A stretch of DNA of 64,000 nt from Lotus japonicus. Taxonomy: Eukaryota; Streptophyta; Magnoliopsida; Fabales; Fabaceae. Below the pieces are notes generated by a model, which saw only the letters and a list, made by a program, of their open reading frames with translations, was not told the DNA's origin and ran no database searches. The position numbers and the translations under genes were made by a program. The first letter of the stretch is position 1. Every line of letters starts with the position of its first letter. Shown here in pieces: positions 1 to 10,202 of the stretch. The DNA is taken from NCBI RefSeq assembly GCF_012489685.1, contig NC_080044.1, positions 31,104,369 to 31,168,368 of the forward strand, written 5' to 3'.

Positions 1-103
1 GTTTTGGAATTCTTTCGCCAAAACATATCTATTAATTCACGGTGAATGAAGCCAGAAAAATCAGATTCGCGAAACTTTCATTTTACCGCGTTTTGCCAAC
101 CTC

Positions 104-111
104 TATATATA
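104..111 (+). promoter_or_regulatory. LTR TATA box
   Basis: TATATATA lies in CCAACCTCTATATATAGC. The related LTRs carry CTATAAATAG at the equivalent place (47734-47741 on + and 61277-61284 on -). A conserved TATA box about 0.6-0.7 kb into the LTR fits the U3/R promoter of a gypsy element. Confidence 0.6.
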
Positions 112-1630
112 GCAAGAAAGATGAGAAAATCACAAAAAAATCTTACCCATTTCTTCCCAAGAGGCCGCGAGTTTGCTAGAGGAGGGAGAAGAAGAGATTT
201 TGTTCAATCCTTGCTTGATCGTTGATTAATCAGTTGCTACTTCAAGGTTTCGAGGTATAGTCGCTAATCCTTACCTCTGATCGCTTTTCCATAGCTTTTC
301 TGTAGACTTTTCTGAGCTGATAGTTTTGAGGTTTTTGCAAAACTATCCTGAATATTTCATTTTTGATTCTAAACATCTTCCTTACATGCCCAAGATCACT
401 TCTGCCGGATTAGTTTTTCCGTTATGTCGCCGGAATTCCGCCGGAATCAATTTATGCCTTAAATACCCATTTTTGGAGTAAAGCTTCAACCTTTAGGCTG
501 AAAACTATCGCTTTAGCTTAGTTCTAGTAGGATTAGTTGTCATAAACGTCGTTGGTGACGTCCCTGTCAAATTTGCTTTTTGGGATTTCAGTTTTGAAAT
601 TCTAAGTTAAAAATCATGACCAAAATACCCCTGCGACAGTTTTTGATCCGATAATTTTTCCGAGTTTAGAATACCCTTAGTTACGGCTAATGATAGCATA
701 GGAACCAAGTTTGATCGAAGAAAAATCGAACCCTACAATTACCAAAAGTGGCCGAGCCCTATAGGGGAGGAGGAGGAAAATTCCTTTTTCGAAAACTTGT
801 CCTTTCGCGCTAGATTATCGTACCTCGGAGTATGTACTACTTCGGGTAACCTTAGTAGGTATTGGTAGCTTAGTTTCCGATAGATTTTGATAAAATTCTG
901 TGGTTTTACTTTAAAGGTGCTTTTGAGGAATTTCCTGAGGAGCAACGCTTTGCTTGTGAGGAAGAGTTCGAAGATCACTCTGGAGAACCTACAGGTGAGG
1001 GCTACTCACTGAATCTCTAGTTAATGCTTAGGGTCGATGCTTTCGACATTGTTTACTGTTTATGCACTTGTTTGTGTTTGATTGGAAAAATGTTTTCTGA
1101 GGCTTCAGCTGACAATGTAGATGATTCATCTACTGAATGTTTTTGAGAGTGAATTACATGCTAAGTGCTAATTGGGTAATTTAGGATGTGTGATGCATGC
1201 CTTATATGCTAAGTGCTATGTGGTTATTGCTTAATATGTTGATATATGACATGTTGATTGATTGTGCGGAGTTAATTATGCTTTTGCAATGAAATCTGAG
1301 ATTCTGAGTAGTGAGAATAGCAGGGAGGTCATGTCGATTTTATTTTGAGAGTTTTGAGAAAGTTTGATAGGACGAATGAGATTCGGACCTTGTTATGGTG
1401 TTTCATGGATCGAGACATTCTCTGGTGTCAATTGGGGATTAGGAGATCCCGAGAACTTATAAGATTTTGCGATAAGATTAAAAGGATATTATTTTGAAAA
1501 GAAAACTCATAAGACATTAAACAACCTCTAAATCTTCAAATAATGATAACAAACTCGAAAGGAAGCTTAGGATGCAAATCTTAGTTTTGGAAAACGAGAA
1601 GTGTCGTCGGATCCAAGTGTTGAGAAGTGT

Positions 1631-1714
1631 TGAGTATGTTGATGTTCTGGTGCTGTTGGAGCAGCTGTGTTTTGAGTATGTTGATGCTCTTGTGCTGTTG
1701 GAGCAGCTGTGTGG
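1631..1714 (+). repeat. 42-bp tandem duplication inside the LTR
   Basis: TGAGTATGTTGATG...GGAGCAGCTGTGT occurs twice with a 42-bp period (starts at 1631 and 1673). A degenerate third unit begins near 1756. The related LTR at 57857-61991 has its own expanded version of this segment (59557-59770), so this is a repeat-prone spot of the LTR family. Confidence 0.7.
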
Positions 1715-2516
1715 TTGGGCTATCCTGGGGATAAGTCCGGGGAATTGATAGTTCCCGAGTATGTTGATACTCTTGCTCGTTGAGCAGTTTTGACCATCGG
1801 ATTGAGATGAGTCGGATGATTTGGAGATCATCATGAGTTATGTGTTTGTTGTGAAGATGTGTCTTTTGTCGCAGAATCGACTGTTACCTTAGGGTAAGCT
1901 TTTAGAGACTTTAATTTAGCTAGAACACGTGGCGACGTGTCGAGTGAGATCGGAGACGTTGTTTGACTAATCATCCTGCATTCATGCAACATTAATGAGG
2001 TATTAACACAGGACGTACTCTGGACCTCGTCGGTTTCCAAAATGGTCATAAGACCCGGAATGCCGTGTAAGAGCGTTTGTAGACGACTCTTGTAGCAGAC
2101 CGAAATGGCAGACCTACGGGTTACGGCTGATCTGACTACCGTTGTTGTTGGAGTAAGAGGCACGCGGGCCGAAATGGTCCCACCGTGGCTGGTGCTAGGG
2201 CTGATCCGTTGATGTCCATCCGTTCGGGAATGCATATTGGTTGACTGGGTTAACCTGCATTGCATATCATGCAACATGCATACTAATTTAGTTGTCGAAT
2301 GTGATTGTTAATTGTTAATCCTATTTGGAACATGTTAATTGTTATTATTGCTGTTATGTTCATTATGGAATATGCAACCCTAGGATGTTATCCCTAGCTA
2401 TAAGCCTAAGTGGCTATTATATTATCTGTATCTATCGGTGCTATTAATTACGTAATTCTTTGGAGTTGACCCTCGCGTCTTCTGTGTGTGTTTTGGCGGA
2501 CAACGCCTTTTGTCAG

Positions 2517-2906
2517 ATGTCCATTGCGGACTGGTTCACAATGGTCCACCCTTCGGGGGGGATCAGATATGAGATGATTGACCAGGATGACCCCGGTTCG
2601 TGGGTGGTAGACCCCGCTAGCCATCGCGCGACATACTCCGGGAGGATCATGGAGGACCATGTAGATAGTGGAGGACTCTTGAGGTCAGGAGTGCTGCGGA
2701 GATGCACCGTCAGCTTCAACTTGCCACCTGGTGTGCACTGCGGACCAGGATTGGGAGAAGCACAACCACCACCGTCATCTTCAGAGGACGAGGACCCCTC
2801 AGAGGAGGATCCCGTGGGAGTGACTTCTTCAGACTCCAGTTCACCCACCGTTGCGATCATTGATGATCAGGGTTCGGGCCCTAAGCCCGTTAGTCCAGCA
2901 CCGTAG
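2517..2906 (+). CDS. LTR-internal acidic/proline-rich ORF (unknown function)
   Basis: This open frame lies in the 3' part of the Tekay-type LTR. Taking the first ATG, it is 129 residues; the frame is open from 2460, where the equivalent of a conserved TTTGGAGTTGACCC motif gives TTG rather than ATG. The middle contains DQDDPGSWVVDPA and FNLPPGVHCGPG. The C-terminal part is acidic and serine-rich (SSSEDEDPSEEDP). The copy at 58466-58861 on the minus strand keeps the same protein blocks although the two LTRs have diverged clearly, so the frame may have been under selection at some time. No known domain is recognised. It could also be a passive open frame in a GC-rich part of the LTR. Confidence 0.4.
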   Translation: MSIADWFTMVHPSGGIRYEMIDQDDPGSWVVDPASHRATYSGRIMEDHVDSGGLLRSGVLRRCTVSFNLPPGVHCGPGLGEAQPPPSSSEDEDPSEEDPVGVTSSDSSSPTVAIIDDQGSGPKPVSPAP

Positions 2907-3487
2907 CGCATTGCGGTTGCGAGGGGAGGTAGGGTAGTGTTTGTAGACTTGGTCGTTCTGGATTCTGATTCAGACGACGATCATGCTGGCACATAGTTTT
3001 TAGTGCTGGTATGAGCTCCTCGAGATAGGATTAGTGTAGGAGTAGAGTCTTAGCTCTGACAGTCATTGCTTCATTTGTTTTCTTTTGGGACAGGGTAGTT
3101 TCCCACCGATAGCTTTTTGTGTGGTTCTTTACGGGAATCACAGAGAGTTGGTTGGACTTAGGAGGTCTTATTTTCAGACCATTGGGTCAGCTTATTCTCA
3201 GTTTTGAGGGATGGTGTTGCGGACACTTCGCCTTTATATTTGGTTTGTACATATTGCCTACGGGCGTTATACTTTTCTTTCCGTCACTGGAGGTTACTCG
3301 TGACGAGGTTGCTACTTACAGCGGGGGCTGTTATATATATTGTATATTAGTTTTATTGCTTTTCGCATTTGGGTTTTATTTAATTCAGTCTTGTCTTAGT
3401 TATTATCGAAAAAAAAATATTCACGTTTTTCCGCATTAAGTTTATTTTTGGTTACTAAAGTGACGCCACCGAAATCGGGGTGTTACA

Positions 3488-5205
3488 GAAGATACTCTTA
3501 GAGAGGTGTAGACATGTTGCTTTTAACCTTCCACTCTTTCTTTCTTGCTTCATGAGTAATCAACTGAGATGATTTTCCTTTTGGGAATCCATACAACCTA
3601 TAGCAATAAGGTCTTATGTGTCCATATCTACCACAATGATGACGTCTCTAGCCTGTGTTCTTAGCCTTCTAAGCTTGTGGATACACATAGGGTATCTGTG
3701 GGTACACGTGTTTGACACCTTGTTTGAACATTCGGTTCGACATCTTGAATTCACTCTTCCTTTCAGCAAGAACAAACTTAGGAGTAACCTTTTTGGTTTC
3801 TTCTGGTGTGGTGTCACTCTCATATCCCAAACCCTTCATATCTTTGGCTGTTTTTCCTAATTTCAGCATCTGGTCAAACATATCAGTGCCCTTGTTCAAC
3901 ATACGCACTGATTTTACCATCCCTTCAAGTCTGGATTTCATCATAGATAATACCTCCTGAAGATTGTCATTGATGTCTTGAAGACTTTATTTTTCCTTCT
4001 AATGTCCCTTGACAGTTCCTTCCAGCTTCTTTCCATAGTCACAAGCCTCTTGCCATTTCTTGAAGAGTAACTTGTAAGTTTCAGCAAGTACTTCCTCTGA
4101 AATTTCTTCATCACTAGACTCACTGTCAGAATGGCATTTTGCTGTCAAACCCAGTACTGGACTCTCATCTTCTTCTTCAGAATCATCATCATCTGACCAA
4201 GTTGCTAACATTCCTTTCCCTTGCTTCTTCAGATAAGTCGCACATTCAGCTTTGATGTGACCATAACCTTCACATTCATAACACTGAACTCCTTTGCTTT
4301 TGTTAGATTTGTCTTCTTCCTTATTTTTGCGAGCATATCCAGAGTTCTTGGCAATGTCTGATCGCTTGTCTTAAACATTTGGCCTAGGTCTTCTATCAAA
4401 CCTCCTCATGACTTTATTGAATTTTCTCCCAAGCAGCGCTAAGGCCTGTTCTCATCAGTATCTTTCTCACTTTGATCATCCTCATCAATGTTGGACACAA
4501 AAGCTATACTCTTGCTCTTCTTCTTTGTTATATCATTGAAAGACATTTCAAATGTTTGTAGCAAGCCAATAAGTTCATCCACCTTGGTACTACTGATGTC
4601 CTGTGCCTCCTCAATAGTTGTGACTTTCAAGTCAAATTTCTTAGGCAGAGACCTGAGAATCTTCCTGACAAGTTTTTCCTCTGACATTTGTTCCCCTAAG
4701 GCAAAAGATGCATTAGCCATGTCACTTACACGCATGTGAAACTCAGATATAGATTCATCCTCCTTCATCCTGAGGTTCTCAAATTGAGTAGTTAGCAATT
4801 GAAGTCTTCACATGCGAACTCTAGCAGTACCCTCATGAGCAACCTTGAAGATTTCCCAAGCATCTTTGGCAACACCATTAAAGATAGCATTGAGTGCCTT
4901 TGAATTACCAACAACTTCTTCATCTTCCTCCTTATTGTCTTCTTCAGGTTTCAGTTCAATGGTTGAGGTTACTTCTTGAGTAGTCTTGACAGGGTGCTAT
5001 CATCCTTTGAGAACTGACTTGTAGGTCTTGCCATTGATTGATATGAGAAAAGAAACCATGCGTGTCTTCCAATAGTCATTATTAGTCCCATCAACCATAG
5101 GTGGCCTATGAATCGATCCCACATCCTTGTTGTAGTCCATTTTACCAGAATAGTAGTTCCTTGGAGTTCACCCAACTAGAACAGGGTGCCTGCTCTGATA
5201 CCAAT
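3488..5205 (-). pseudogene. Ty1/copia (SIRE/Maximus-type) gag remnant
   Basis: Broken gag and start of pol of a minus-strand copia element, read from about 5175 down. Pieces seen in order are an N-terminal segment (4969-5175), a UBN2-type gag core (4439-4798, with SEFHMRVSDMANASFALGE), a CCHC knuckle near 4250-4290 (CYECEGYGHIKAEC), an acidic DDDDSEEEDES stretch, a middle segment (3669-3944) and a second knuckle near 3600-3640 (HHCGRYGHIRPYC followed by YRLYGFPK), typical of SIRE-type polyproteins. Frames are broken by several frameshifts and stops. Protease, integrase and RT are absent: the sequence stops at 3488 against the gypsy LTR, so the remainder lies left of the window or is lost. Confidence 0.85.
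5192..5205 (-). other. Primer binding site (initiator Met-tRNA) of copia remnant
   Basis: Reads ATTGGTATCAGAGC on the minus strand, directly after an LTR ending in TTTCA. This is the standard Ty1/copia primer site complementary to initiator methionine tRNA. It fixes the orientation of the element and the inner edge of its 5' LTR. Confidence 0.9.
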
Positions 5206-6073
5206 TGAAATTTAGGTACACGCGAACATATGTTCTACCAGATGTCTAAGACATCTTGTACAACATAACACAAATTAGACTGTTCAGATATGCAAGTTTA
5301 AGAACAAAAATAACAAACAAGACACAAAAGATTGTTAACCCAGTTTGGTGCAATATCACCTACGTCTGAAGGGTTTTCACCCGAGGAAGATAATCTACTA
5401 TTATAGTGAAATTGTACACAAAATGTCTTAATTGAACTGCCCCAGTTCACTTCCTTTTCTACCTATCTTTACACGCGGCTTATTACTTAGTCCTCCCCCT
5501 AAGTATGAAAGCCCTTCTCACTTTCTCAGACACAATCACTGCCACAGTGATTTATCTCTTTCAACAAGAGTAAAGACGATCTCAAGATCAAACAACTCAC
5601 AAAACAACTCTTAGCTTAGAACAATAACATAAAGCTGCTGATAGAACAATACAAGTGTGAACTAACAAGTAAACCTAATTCACTCAACACAAAGCACACC
5701 TAGCAACTAGGTTTTTGTTTTCATAAGTAGCAGTCGACCAGGCCTGTCTTCAATGGGCTTGAGCGAGCAAAATAGTCCACACAAAAACAGGAAGTTATTA
5801 ATAACCAAATCTGCAGAAGATCTTCAACAAACACGTTTCAGTTGCAGATAACAACTTCCAAAAATATCTCAAATCAAATCTCTCAAAACTGATTTGATCA
5901 CACTAACAATACTCAATGAGCGGCGCACAGAAGCTTCCAACAGAACCCTAACTTGCACATCACGTAGTCAGTTCAAAGCTCCACAAATAACTTAGCCAAA
6001 CACAAAGCACATTCACAGGAACACATGTCATAATCAAGATGTTATGACATCGTGTCTGACTTGTTGGCATACA
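5206..6073 (-). mobile_element. 5' LTR of copia remnant
   Basis: Begins (on +) with TGAAATTTAGG right beside the primer binding site. It probably ends at ...GGCATACA (6073), giving TG...CA ends when read on the minus strand; an alternative outer end is 6080. The distal part contains the repeated ATGTCATAA/ATGTTATGACAT motif typical of SIRE-like LTRs. The partner 3' LTR is not in the window. Confidence 0.7.
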
Positions 6074-6080
6074 ACTTACA

Positions 6081-6572
6081 TTAGATAAAATGCAGACAAC
6101 CATACCAAAGGAACAACACTGTTGACTGATTATTTCTCATTGAAATATGCGAATGATCAGGTGCATGATGTGTGGAATTTCTTGTGATTAATATCATCAT
6201 TGTTGATGTTGGCTTTGTTGTTGGTTTGATATTGAATAATAACATAGGATTTACTTCTGTCATTAGCCAGTTGTGAGTAAAATGATAGAAATGAACTTTT
6301 ATTAGAATTGAACTTAGAATTATTAATTAATTAATTATATGAGTCATAAAAATAAAAATAAAATAAAAATACTCTATTTAATTTGTCATTTTCGTGAATA
6401 GTGACTAGGAGAGAGAAAAACTGAGTTGGAAGGTTTATTTTGGTGTTATATAGGGGTTTTTGCATAAATCCAAATTAAATATTTAAAAAAAGTGTTGTTG
6501 TTGTATGCTGTTGGTGCGAAAATTGAAGGGTCCTGCTGTTGTTGTTGCTGGTTAATAAGAGCGATGTTGTAA
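6081..6572. other. AT-rich spacer
   Basis: No gene is recognised. The stretch is AT-rich with AT-only runs (for example TTAATTAATTAATTATA near 6320). Short open frames carry no familiar domain. Confidence 0.5.
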
Positions 6573-6950
6573 GTGATTGCTGGAGATTACGCTGTTGGTG
6601 TTTTTGCTACTGGAGGACGTCAATGTTTTGAGTTTTTGATTTTTATAGTGAGTCAAAGGATGTTATGTCATTGTATCCAGGTGCAGAATGACTATCCCAA
6701 GACTGTGGTACTCTTTTTCCTTGCTTTGCTTTTTTCCCACTGGGTTTTGCCTAGCAAGGTTTTAATGAGTCCCTTTCTTGGGATTTCGTTTTATGTCATT
6801 CTGTGGGATGGTGGTGGGTTTATTTTGTTCAGATCAGGTTGTTCCTTGGTCTCCTTGTTCAAGTTCATAATAGATAGTACCTGGTTCGTGGCTTGAGTTG
6901 ATATTGGCTCAAGCTTCTTATATTAATAATATACATTTCATTTCAAAAAA
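6573..6950 (+). mobile_element. Retroposon 3' end (LINE-like tail)
   Basis: The phrases CCCACTGGGTTTTGCCTAGCAAGG and TTTTAATGAG, followed by a short oligo-A (CATTTCAAAAAAAA), look like the 3' untranslated end of a retroposon. An open frame at 6573-6896 has no recognisable domain. The similarity is stylistic to plant LINE/copia 3' ends, not to a protein motif, so the class is uncertain. Confidence 0.35.
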
Positions 6951-7439
6951 AATCTTTTAAAAATTAAAAAGAGGATATAAAATTGAAATCAATTGATGAT
7001 TGGTCTGAGTATGACTGAAACTAATTATTTTTGATAAAATATATATATATATTCCATAATATTTTGGGAATCATTTTCATTAAATGATGAAAAGATAAAT
7101 AGGAAACTATATCATTGGAATATATTTGTAAAATTCAAAATTGGGCTATTAAAATTATGGAAAATAATCTGAACATAAAAATAAATACTTTTGAGGTATA
7201 AAAATAATTATTTTCGGAATTTGGCTATTTTAGTTTAAATTAATCCATTAAAAGTTGAAGTAGCTTGAAGAATAAGTAAACTAGGTCAGTTTGAGTTCAA
7301 AATTTTTGTGGAGCTTCTAGAAGAAGGGAAAACCATAAAAAAAAACTGAATATGATCAGTTTATGTGCTGAATTATTTAAATAATTAATTTAGGAGTTTT
7401 CTAGAAAAGATTGATTGGGTTTTATCTAATAAATTCAAA

Positions 7440-8060
7440 AAGAAAAGGTTAGTAAATGAACCTAGACCTAAGGTGGGGAAAGATGGGATTTAAAACAGAA
7501 AAAACCTCCCTCTTTAGGTGGGTTGGCTGACTTGCTCAAGGGGTTAGGAAGGTGTGAACTATGAACCTCTCCTATAAATAGGACCTTAGAGTGAAGCATG
7601 AATTATAAACCCTAGTAGCTGCTTCCCTCACCCTTGGTAGTTCGTTAGCGACCTTCTCCTTTCTAGAAATATTAGAGGTTTTCCATCTTATGTGCTATAA
7701 TCTAAGGAGGTAAGGGTAGCTTCTTAATTAGTGCGTGTGTCTTCCTGCTTTCTACTTTCTTGCATGTACTTGAGATGAAGTTGGTGTTATGACGTTAGTT
7801 ATTTACTTGAATTTGCCATGTTGTTGGATTATTGTTTTATGGCATGCTTTAAGTGTTTTAAGTGTTGAATATGCCTTGAAGATGTCGTATTTCATCTTGA
7901 CGTATGAAATTGAAAACGACATGTTGTTGGGCATTGGGATGGCCGTGGGTCACTTGTTGTGCTTTTCTAATATGAACATATTTGAACTGTTGGTAAGTTG
8001 GAGAAGAAATCCCATGTAGGCAGTCAGGATCTTCATGATCATATAAAATGGCATTGAGAT
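7440..8060 (+). mobile_element. Decayed Tekay-type LTR fragment
   Basis: Contains a TATA box (TATAAATA, 7573-7580), then a GGAGGTAAGGGTA segment and CTTGCATGTACTTGAGATGAAG. The solo LTR at 47030-50465 has the same order after its TATA box (GGTAAGGGTAACTC, CTTGCATGTA, TTTGAGATGAAG, near 48796-48872). The rest is too diverged to place ends. It is cut on the right near the SINE. Confidence 0.45.
7573..7580 (+). promoter_or_regulatory. TATA box of LTR fragment
   Basis: TATAAATA in CTCCTATAAATAGGACC, at the position expected for the promoter of the decayed LTR. It could be inert. Confidence 0.4.
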
Positions 8061-8181
8061 TTGAAATATTCAATACTTTTTCTTTTTTAATTTATTGATT
8101 CTGCTCAGCATGTTGTTGCACGCTCTATTGACTTATCTGTTTACTATTATACATATGAAGTTTGAATATGATATATATCAC

Positions 8182-8356
8182 CAACAAGGTGTAGCACAAC
8201 TGATAGATAGTTGAGCTCCTTAACCATCTAGTCTAGGGTTCGATTCCTGGGCGGTGCGTATGGAGAAGCATTTGTTGGTAACATGATCTCAGAGCCTCAA
8301 AGGATTAATCCCATAGCTGTCGGTTGTGGGGATACCTTGGGAAACCAAAAAAAAAA
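8182..8356 (+). mobile_element. tRNA-derived SINE
   Basis: Shows an internal RNA polymerase III promoter: an A-box-like TAGCACAACTGATAGA (from 8192) and a B box GGTTCGATTCC (8237-8247). It ends in a run of ten A (8347-8356). Flanks are similar but imperfect: ATATGATATATATCACCAAC on the left and ATATGATGTATACCAACC on the right, consistent with an old target duplication. The head is tRNA-like but the rest is not a foldable tRNA, so this is not a tRNA gene. Confidence 0.8.
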
Positions 8357-8407
8357 TATATGATGTATACCAACCTGTTTAAAATGTAATCTGCTTCCAG
8401 GTTCAAA

Positions 8408-9285
8408 ATGGTTCCAGTCAAATCGTTAAATAATGAGATACACGTGAATACACTTTTCGAGTGGCAAATAGATGATAGAGTTAAATTTTGGGTTGAAAAA
8501 ACATGCTTCGCTTCATTTTTAAAGATGGAGGAATTCATAGACAGTGGTCCTTTTAGACAACGAATGAACTTTATTACAGCTCTTGCTTCTTTTTATGATG
8601 AAGAACAAGACTGCTTTGGGCTGGGGAGTGATGAAAATAAATTTCTTCTAGACTTCGGTCTTGAAGACATTTATCATATATCTAGACTTCCCATAAATGG
8701 GACTTAGGTATATTAGTTTCCTACTTTATTCACTTGATATTTTATTGATGTTTGATATATATAGGTAATTTACATGATTCTGGCAATTGTGATGCAGGTT
8801 TCAGACTTCGAGTCTCAAGATGCTTGTAAGCCCATTTTAGATCATGGTTTAGCGAAGGATCTTGTTGAGGCAGAGTCACTACTCCTAAATCCCAAAAGCG
8901 GCATGATTGATCCAACTAAGTTGCGCTTGATTTTGCACGAGGTTCCTCCGGACATTAAAATTGACGAGCTAGAGAAACTACAGCCTTATATTAAGGCTTA
9001 TTTATTATACTGGTTTGGAGTGGTGCTATTTCCCAATGGTTGTCAGTATGTTTCTCCACAATACCTACAACTGTTGGAATTCAATAAAATAGATCAATAC
9101 GCTTGGGGAGCAGCTGTGGTTCCAAGACTCAAGAGATCGATGAAGAAGATAAAGACAACCTTGGTTAACAAAAATAAATATTCAGCTGTTTATGAGTGGA
9201 GTTTTGCTCTATTGGTTAATACAAATTAATTTCTATTATGTTTATGGTTTCATTTGATAATAACTCGTGTTTTTTTTTATGGTCC
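8408..9285 (+). pseudogene. Plant mobile domain (PMD) protein pseudogene, copy A
   Basis: Two exon-like blocks encode a PMD/aminotransferase-like protein of the transposon-linked MAIN/MAIL-like type. Block 1 (8408-8707) ends with GLEDIYHISRLPING and a codon that is TAG here but CAG in the inverted copy B, immediately before a GTATATTAG donor. Block 2 starts after TGATGCAG at about 8804 with VSDFESQDACKPILDHGLAKD and runs to WSFALL near 9211. Homology to copy B continues into the next intron and stops about 9285. The nonsense codon and 3' truncation make it a pseudogene. PMD domains occur in host genes and inside Mutator-type and gypsy elements; which source applies here is unknown. Confidence 0.7.
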
Positions 9286-10202
9286 TAGTGTTTTTTACCC
9301 GCGCGTTGCACGGGGAATATGTCTATTATATTTGATACGTCAATTAATCCTTTGATTATTAAAAATATATTAAACAACAGATGAAATAGAAGAGTCTGAA
9401 ATGCTAAGTAAAGTGGACATAAAGACTTCTCTTCTAAGTTTGATTGAGATCAACAGGAACTCGTTTCACATTCTTCGTGAATATGAAGACAAAAGCACAA
9501 ATCATAGATATAAGGAATTACTAACATATTAATCTTAAAAAAAATGAATGTGATAGTAGCACAAATCAGGATTGTAAAAGATAAATCATAAAATATGACA
9601 TTATTGTATTTATTCCAGGTCATCCAAGTTTGAGGTACCTACAAAATCAAATAATAACACAACTTGATATCTTTATAATATCATGATAATCAATACTCAC
9701 TTGGTCATTGTTGTGGTCTTGCTCAGACAATCTAAATAAGGCCACATATCCCCATAGGCCATAGCCCTGACCACCCACAAACTTCATTAGACACATCAAC
9801 AATATCACTATCATACCATTTCAATGTTAATTTTAAATGAAAAGTTCATTGGTCTAGCTAAAATTAACAGTTAGTTTAAAGAGACACATTTGACTAAAAT
9901 TATCGAAAATCGAGAAACCTCTTCCTCCACTTCCTTCTTCTTCCATCAGATATAAATATATTTTTTGTTGCTTTCAACTAATACATATTAAATCATCATA
10001 CCATATTATGTCTAAAAAAATATCAGCTACAAAGCCAACTATCCAACACTTCAAAACTGAGAATTTGTTTCAATTCAGAACAATCTTAAAGAATTCATTC
10101 TTGACATTTTTAGACAATTCAATGTCATTACAGGAAGCTCCCCATCTTTGCCAAAATCTAAATCTAAAGGTCATTGTGACTCATACTCTTATATCTACAT
10201 TC
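9286..10202. other. Spacer with CCCGCGCGTTGCACGGG motif
   Basis: Just after PMD copy A comes ACCCGCGCGTTGCACGGGG (about 9298-9316), a near-palindrome that also appears as ACCCGTGCGTTGCAC near 41842 and resembles plant repeat-element ends. The rest is AT-rich and no gene is recognised. A 71-codon frame at 10008-10223 has no familiar features. Confidence 0.45.

Larger units (their letters stand above)
1..3487 (+). mobile_element. Ty3/gypsy (Tekay-type) LTR, 3' portion
   Basis: The window opens inside an LTR and the LTR ends at 3487 with ...GGGGTGTTACA. The whole stretch is the reverse complement of most of the LTR at 57857-61991: the same TATA region, the same ORF near the 3' end and the same terminal CACCGAAATCGGGGTGTTACA-type end. 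Position 1 corresponds to roughly 61388 of that copy, so about 0.6 kb of the LTR lies outside the window. Whether this is a solo LTR or the 3' LTR of a full element cannot be told here. It abuts a copia gag remnant whose reading is interrupted exactly at 3488, so the LTR probably inserted into that copia element; the right target duplication would be GAAGA (3488-3492). Confidence 0.85.

Noticed and set aside
2448..2860. Minus-strand ORFs opposite the LTR acidic ORF
   Set aside because: Antisense shadows caused by GC-rich codons; the plus frame is the one kept in the second LTR.
8188..8260. Possible tRNA gene
   Set aside because: A and B boxes are present but no acceptor stem or anticodon arm closes; the poly(A) end and flanks show a SINE.
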